From contig CBFHMJ010000021.1 in assembly GCA_965656875.1 (NCBI GenBank), forward strand, positions 17,210 through 81,209: DNA of 64,000 nt, written 5' to 3'. A program made the translations under genes and the position numbers. Shown piece after piece: positions 60,706 to 64,000 of the stretch. This DNA is from CBFHMJ01 sp965656875. GTDB lineage: Bacteria; Pseudomonadota; Gammaproteobacteria; Enterobacterales; Alteromonadaceae. The notes below the pieces were generated by a model, which searched no databases, had not been told where the DNA came from, and worked only from the letters and a program-made list of their open reading frames with translations. Each line of letters opens with the position of its first letter. Position 1 is the stretch's first letter.

Positions 60706-61659
60706 GTGCAGGTATCTGAAATTTGCAGCAAGTTTATGTCTCATTGTGAGCATAACAAACGCCTCTCTGAACACACCCTGGCCGCCTACCAACGAGATTT
60801 AGATTGTTTTTTAGCGTTTAAACAGTCATTAACCATTGTCGATTGCGATAAAGAACATTTGAAACGTTATGTTGTTTGGTTGAATCAACAGGATTTATCG
60901 GTCAAGACGGTTAAGCGCCGCCTGGCGTGTCTAAAGTCGATGTTTCGTTGGCTGGAGCTGGAGGAAGTGATTGAAAATAATCCGTTTCATAAGCTGGATT
61001 TCAACCTGAAATTACCTCGTCAGTTACCCCGTAATATTCCTAAGAAAGAGCTGAAGAAAATCTTGAAAGCGGCGCGAATGCTGGCCAATGTGCCGGTTGA
61101 TGAACCTTATAGTCATGAGGCGATTGCAAAAACCGTAACCAGCAGCCGGGCATTTAATCGGTTAACAACCCTGGTATGCATCGAATTATTGTTCGCAACG
61201 GGTATGCGTGTCAGCGAACTGGTTGGCCTGACGCTTTCTCATGTGTTTATCACCGAACGAAAAATGAAAATCCTGGGTAAGGGGCAACGAGAACGTTATG
61301 TGTTTTTGCCGGATCAGGATTTAAAAACGTTGATCCATTCATACATCCGCCTGCGCTTTATCGTGGAACCAGACCATGACCATTTAATCAGCAATAGCCG
61401 GGGTAAAGCGCCGAATACGCAGTACGTTCGTAAATTGCTACATAAACTGACGGAAAATCTGGTCAGCGACAAAGTAACACCTCACATGTACCGCCACTCT
61501 GCCGCCTGCCAGTTATTGGAGTCGGGCGTTGATATCCGCTATGTGCAGCGACTACTTGGACACCAGAGTATTTCGACAACGGAGTTGTATACGCATGTAA
61601 ATGATGTTGTTTTACAAAGGAAAATTGCTAAGGCGAATACGAGGAAGGGGTTGTTGTAA
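60706..61659 (+). CDS. XerC/D-like tyrosine recombinase
   Basis: This 317-residue protein starts at a GTG (60706); ATG 60736 is possible but would cut the core-binding domain. The N-terminal SAM-like core-binding domain (about 1-95) has LSEHTLAAYQRDLDCFLAF. The catalytic domain keeps all active-site residues: R168 (ATGMRVSEL), K192 (GKGQRERYV), H260 and R263 (TPHMYRHSA), H286 (LLGHQSIS) and Y295 (TELYTHV). It should therefore be active. It is not a clear IntI (no extra integron patch). It ends 20 bp before the AT-rich two-gene cassette, and it could have mediated that insertion; this is inferred from position. Confidence 0.9.
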   Translation: MQVSEICSKFMSHCEHNKRLSEHTLAAYQRDLDCFLAFKQSLTIVDCDKEHLKRYVVWLNQQDLSVKTVKRRLACLKSMFRWLELEEVIENNPFHKLDFNLKLPRQLPRNIPKKELKKILKAARMLANVPVDEPYSHEAIAKTVTSSRAFNRLTTLVCIELLFATGMRVSELVGLTLSHVFITERKMKILGKGQRERYVFLPDQDLKTLIHSYIRLRFIVEPDHDHLISNSRGKAPNTQYVRKLLHKLTENLVSDKVTPHMYRHSAACQLLESGVDIRYVQRLLGHQSISTTELYTHVNDVVLQRKIAKANTRKGLL

Positions 61660-61666
61660 TGTATGC

Positions 61667-61682
61667 ATAATTAGGAATTATG
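61667..61682 (+). repeat. Left copy of a 16-bp inverted repeat flanking the cassette
   Basis: ATAATTAGGAATTATG here is the exact reverse complement of CATAATTCCTAATTAT at 63808-63823. It contains the ribosome-site TAGGA and ATG of the methyltransferase gene. It is also itself nearly palindromic (CATAATT, AGG, AATTATG from 61666). Confidence 0.85.
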
Positions 61683-62519
61683 TGTACATCTACCGACTTT
61701 AGAAATCAAAGTGGAGAAGTTTTCTCTACTAAAAATTGGTTGAACAATCATTTTAGAGTTAAATCACCAGGGAGAATTAAGTATCTAACACAGTTACCAA
61801 TTTTTCCTGGCGATAAAATACTGGACATTGGATGTGGTTCAGGTATTTGGACTAAGCTTTTGGCTGAATGTGTTGGAATTAAGGGAAGAGTTATAGGGCT
61901 TGATAAAGATAGAAGAGCTATCTTAGAAGCTAATGATGAACTCGACGAAAGTTATACTAGTGAGCAGTTATCCTTCAAAGAATTTGACATTATGACTGAA
62001 TCGCTACCAGAAGGATTTAATGTGATTACAATGTTTAATTCTTTCAGCTATTTTCCTAATAAAGATTCAATACTTAAAAAACTTTCGTCTTATTTAAAAG
62101 CATCTGGAGGGAGATTAATAATAAAAGATTCTTCTATTACTTCTGATTTTTATTGGCCTCTAGACATTGAAGTTAAAAAAGAGATTGCTGATGCTTTAGA
62201 AGTAAATGAGCCTATAAATGGCTATGATCCTGATTTTTCATTGAAGATAAAAAGAGTACTTGAATCACATCCTGATTTTAAATTGATTGAAACCAAATTA
62301 AATACGTATTCTTTTGGCTTTCCATTTGGAATAGGAGAGAGACATTACATTGCATCTAATGCAAAAATGATTCTACAGGCTGTTAATCAAAAGAAACAAT
62401 TTGAAAAGCTAGATGGTTGGTTAATTGAGTATATGGATATTACAACTGGCAAGTTTTTCGACGATTTAGATTCTCAATATTTTACTACAGAGTTTACTTT
62501 TATTTGCGAAATTAACTGA
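61680..62519 (+). CDS. Class I SAM-dependent methyltransferase
   Basis: This 279-residue protein has the Rossmann motif I ILDIGCGSGIW (about 47-57), with the acidic residue ending strand 2 in VIGLDKD. FNVITMFNSFSYFPNKDSILKKLSSYLKASGGRLIIKD follows as motifs IV-V. No DNA-methyltransferase motif (DPPY/NPPY) is present, so a small-molecule or protein target is more likely. Codon use is AT-rich, unlike the recombinase and S8 genes beside it. Its 3' end overlaps the convergent unknown gene by 8 bp. Start codon and ribosome site sit in the left inverted repeat. Confidence 0.8.
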   Translation: MCTSTDFRNQSGEVFSTKNWLNNHFRVKSPGRIKYLTQLPIFPGDKILDIGCGSGIWTKLLAECVGIKGRVIGLDKDRRAILEANDELDESYTSEQLSFKEFDIMTESLPEGFNVITMFNSFSYFPNKDSILKKLSSYLKASGGRLIIKDSSITSDFYWPLDIEVKKEIADALEVNEPINGYDPDFSLKIKRVLESHPDFKLIETKLNTYSFGFPFGIGERHYIASNAKMILQAVNQKKQFEKLDGWLIEYMDITTGKFFDDLDSQYFTTEFTFICEIN

Positions 62520-63810
62520 AAGTTTTTTTCAAAATAGTTAAGAAATTCGATGTTTGAATTCTATTCTCTTTTTGACTTTTTGTAATTTGAAGTTTTGACG
62601 ATTTAAAAAACGAAGATAATAGTTTGTCTAATCCTTTCGGCATGGGGATAGAAAGTACTGCGCTGGTTATACCTACTATTCCTTGAATGAATGAAGCGGA
62701 ATCGATGTTTAGTTTTTCCATAGATAACTCTGTATTAATTTTGTTGCCCCAGTATTGTCTCTGATTATCAATAGATTCTAAAAATTGAGTATCAGTAAGG
62801 AGTATAGAAACTTCCTTAGAAATCTCGATAACAGCTAAATGATAGGCGTTCATAAATTGCCGCCAGCTTTCATCACGAGTATTATAAAGCAGCTTATATT
62901 GGCTATTATACATATTGTTGAAAACTGTACCTCCAACGGTTTTGTCTAAAAAGTGTAGAAATATATCTGGAGACAATAGAAACGCTAAGGGCTGATCTAA
63001 ATTATTTGTTGACACATATGTTTCAGAAAGCGCTTGCCTCTCAAAATTAATGTTTTTACTCAGCGGTTCGTAGATATAAGCTCCTTGAATTTGCTCTGTT
63101 GAATGAGAAAGAGACAAATCAAATAGACTCGATTTACAAATATTATGAGCAGTTTTCGAAACTCCGCTTTTACTAAGTTCATCCAAAAAGTTTATTGAAG
63201 TTAAAGAGTTTGTTTGTTTTTGTTCTTCTTCAATAATTTTTTCAATTTTCATCAAATCATGTTGATACTCATTACTTATTAATCTTGTTTCTCTCAAAAT
63301 ACTTTTGTATTTTTCGGGTAGTTCCAAGTCAGGCATATCAGATGCGCGACTTTTTACAAAACCTTCAAAGAAATGTTGTTTGATTATGTTCAAATTATTC
63401 TCAGGTATATTGTCTATACATACTTGATATTTAGCATAATCTGCTGCGCTGTCATACATAGATTGATAACTCACCCCCCCCCAGCCACTAATAACAATAA
63501 CGCCTAACTCCAGCATATCTTTAATAATTTGTTCATTTAAAAATGAATATATTACGTTTTGTGTAAAGGCATCTTTTGAGTGGAAAAGCGACGCTGAAGT
63601 GATAATGATTTGATCGAAGTACAAGCTTAATACAAGAACATTTCGAACATGTTGATTTACTAATTTTGGTCCTTTCAATTCATTATTATTAATAGATAGC
63701 TGGTAATGTTCAGCAATTTCTTCATACATGACTATTTTCTTATCAAACTTTTCTTTACCTTTTTCTTTCTTAGTTACAGAAGAGATATTAAGAAAATAAT
63801 TCGAAGCCAT
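62512..63810 (-). CDS. Accessory protein of unknown function
   Basis: This 432-residue protein is strongly AT-rich in codon use and has no signal peptide. It appears mostly helical. A weakly hydrophobic segment near the C-terminus (about 370-395, SFIQGIVGITSAVLSIPMPKGLDKLLSSFF) could contact a membrane. I recognise no domain. Its start codon and TAGGA ribosome site are in the right inverted repeat and are identical to those of the convergent methyltransferase gene, with which its end overlaps by 8 bp. Together they look like one transferred module, for example a defence or toxin-type pair, but I have no motif to support any particular function. Confidence 0.7.
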   Translation of the reverse strand: MASNYFLNISSVTKKEKGKEKFDKKIVMYEEIAEHYQLSINNNELKGPKLVNQHVRNVLVLSLYFDQIIITSASLFHSKDAFTQNVIYSFLNEQIIKDMLELGVIVISGWGGVSYQSMYDSAADYAKYQVCIDNIPENNLNIIKQHFFEGFVKSRASDMPDLELPEKYKSILRETRLISNEYQHDLMKIEKIIEEEQKQTNSLTSINFLDELSKSGVSKTAHNICKSSLFDLSLSHSTEQIQGAYIYEPLSKNINFERQALSETYVSTNNLDQPLAFLLSPDIFLHFLDKTVGGTVFNNMYNSQYKLLYNTRDESWRQFMNAYHLAVIEISKEVSILLTDTQFLESIDNQRQYWGNKINTELSMEKLNIDSASFIQGIVGITSAVLSIPMPKGLDKLLSSFFKSSKLQITKSQKENRIQTSNFLTILKKTFS

Positions 63811-63823
63811 AATTCCTAATTAT
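63808..63823 (-). repeat. Right copy of the 16-bp inverted repeat
   Basis: CATAATTCCTAATTAT is the exact reverse complement of 61667-61682 and contains the start codon and ribosome site of the minus-strand unknown gene. Confidence 0.85.
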
Positions 63824-64000
63824 CAGTATATAGCCAAATAAGGAACTAAATAATGCCATACATTTAACCTAATTTGGTAACCGTCCGGTCATCACATCTT
63901 TGATTTAAGCGCTTTTCACGTCAATCTGTTGTTATTCGCAATTTACAGTCGAGTATGCCAGTGGAAGATAACGCAAATTCATCCCAACGTCGTATTTTTT
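63824..64000. other. Right-edge intergenic sequence
   Basis: No gene, terminator or hairpin copy is recognised in these 177 bp. The stretch ATGCCATACATTTAA (63853-63867) weakly resembles, in reverse, the TGTATGCATAATTAG sequence before the methyltransferase gene. Confidence 0.3.

Noticed and set aside
60706..63823. Integron with gene cassettes
   Set aside because: The recombinase shows no clear IntI-specific insertion, and no attC-like sites with the usual core were found; the flanking repeat is a simple 16-bp inverted repeat.

Overview
The window looks like a chromosomal segment of a Gram-negative, probably marine or saline gammaproteobacterium. The grounds are many lipoproteins and signal peptides, a chaperone/usher locus, a TonB-like lipoprotein, an alkyl-sulfatase lipoprotein, an ExeM-type nuclease, and genes derived from a PFGI-1-like integrative conjugative element (ICE). 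I cannot name the species from sequence alone. No rRNA, tRNA or CRISPR array was recognised. All family assignments were made by eye from motifs.

Layout. 0-8 kb: a truncated GH16 glucanase with a LacI-type operator, an M14 carboxypeptidase, a secreted small protein, then an S41 peptidase / response regulator / histidine kinase / DJ-1-like cluster. 8-20.5 kb: an ExeM-like nuclease, an alkyl-sulfatase-like lipoprotein, two tandemly duplicated S8 proteases, a YcxB-like protein, a TesB-like thioesterase, a polysaccharide deacetylase and an esterase broken by a MITE. 20.6-35.4 kb is an accessory block. It holds a degenerate Mu-type transposase, an operon with a repeat-containing small protein and an XRE-type regulator, a DUF4402 pilin / chaperone / usher / LuxR locus, and a tight six-gene operon of ICE descent. 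The first gene of that operon is a topoisomerase III homologue that has lost every catalytic residue. 35.4-61 kb: a TonB-like lipoprotein, a 2044-residue S8 protein with eight ~156-residue repeats, three more S8 proteases with different C-terminal modules, a diguanylate cyclase, a BVMO and an MFS transporter. 61-64 kb: a tyrosine recombinase followed by a convergent two-gene AT-rich cassette bounded by a 16-bp inverted repeat.

Two systems run through the window. One is a set of six S8 subtilases sharing the same catalytic-domain subfamily but carrying different C-termini, which suggests an exoprotease repertoire. The other is a family of at least 26 copies of a 10-bp-stem hairpin (GGACACCCAT, 9-nt loop, ATGGGTGTCC), single or in arrays of 113-bp or 89-bp period. 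All copies have the same polarity, and the arrays sit just 3' of minus-strand genes. A separate MITE family (about 24-bp terminal inverted repeats) occurs twice, once inside the esterase and once between a response regulator and its histidine kinase.

The best candidates for something undescribed are the ICE-derived operon with its dead topoisomerase (30.8-35.4 kb), the polarised hairpin arrays, and the giant repeat protein, whose protease domain lacks the oxyanion asparagine.
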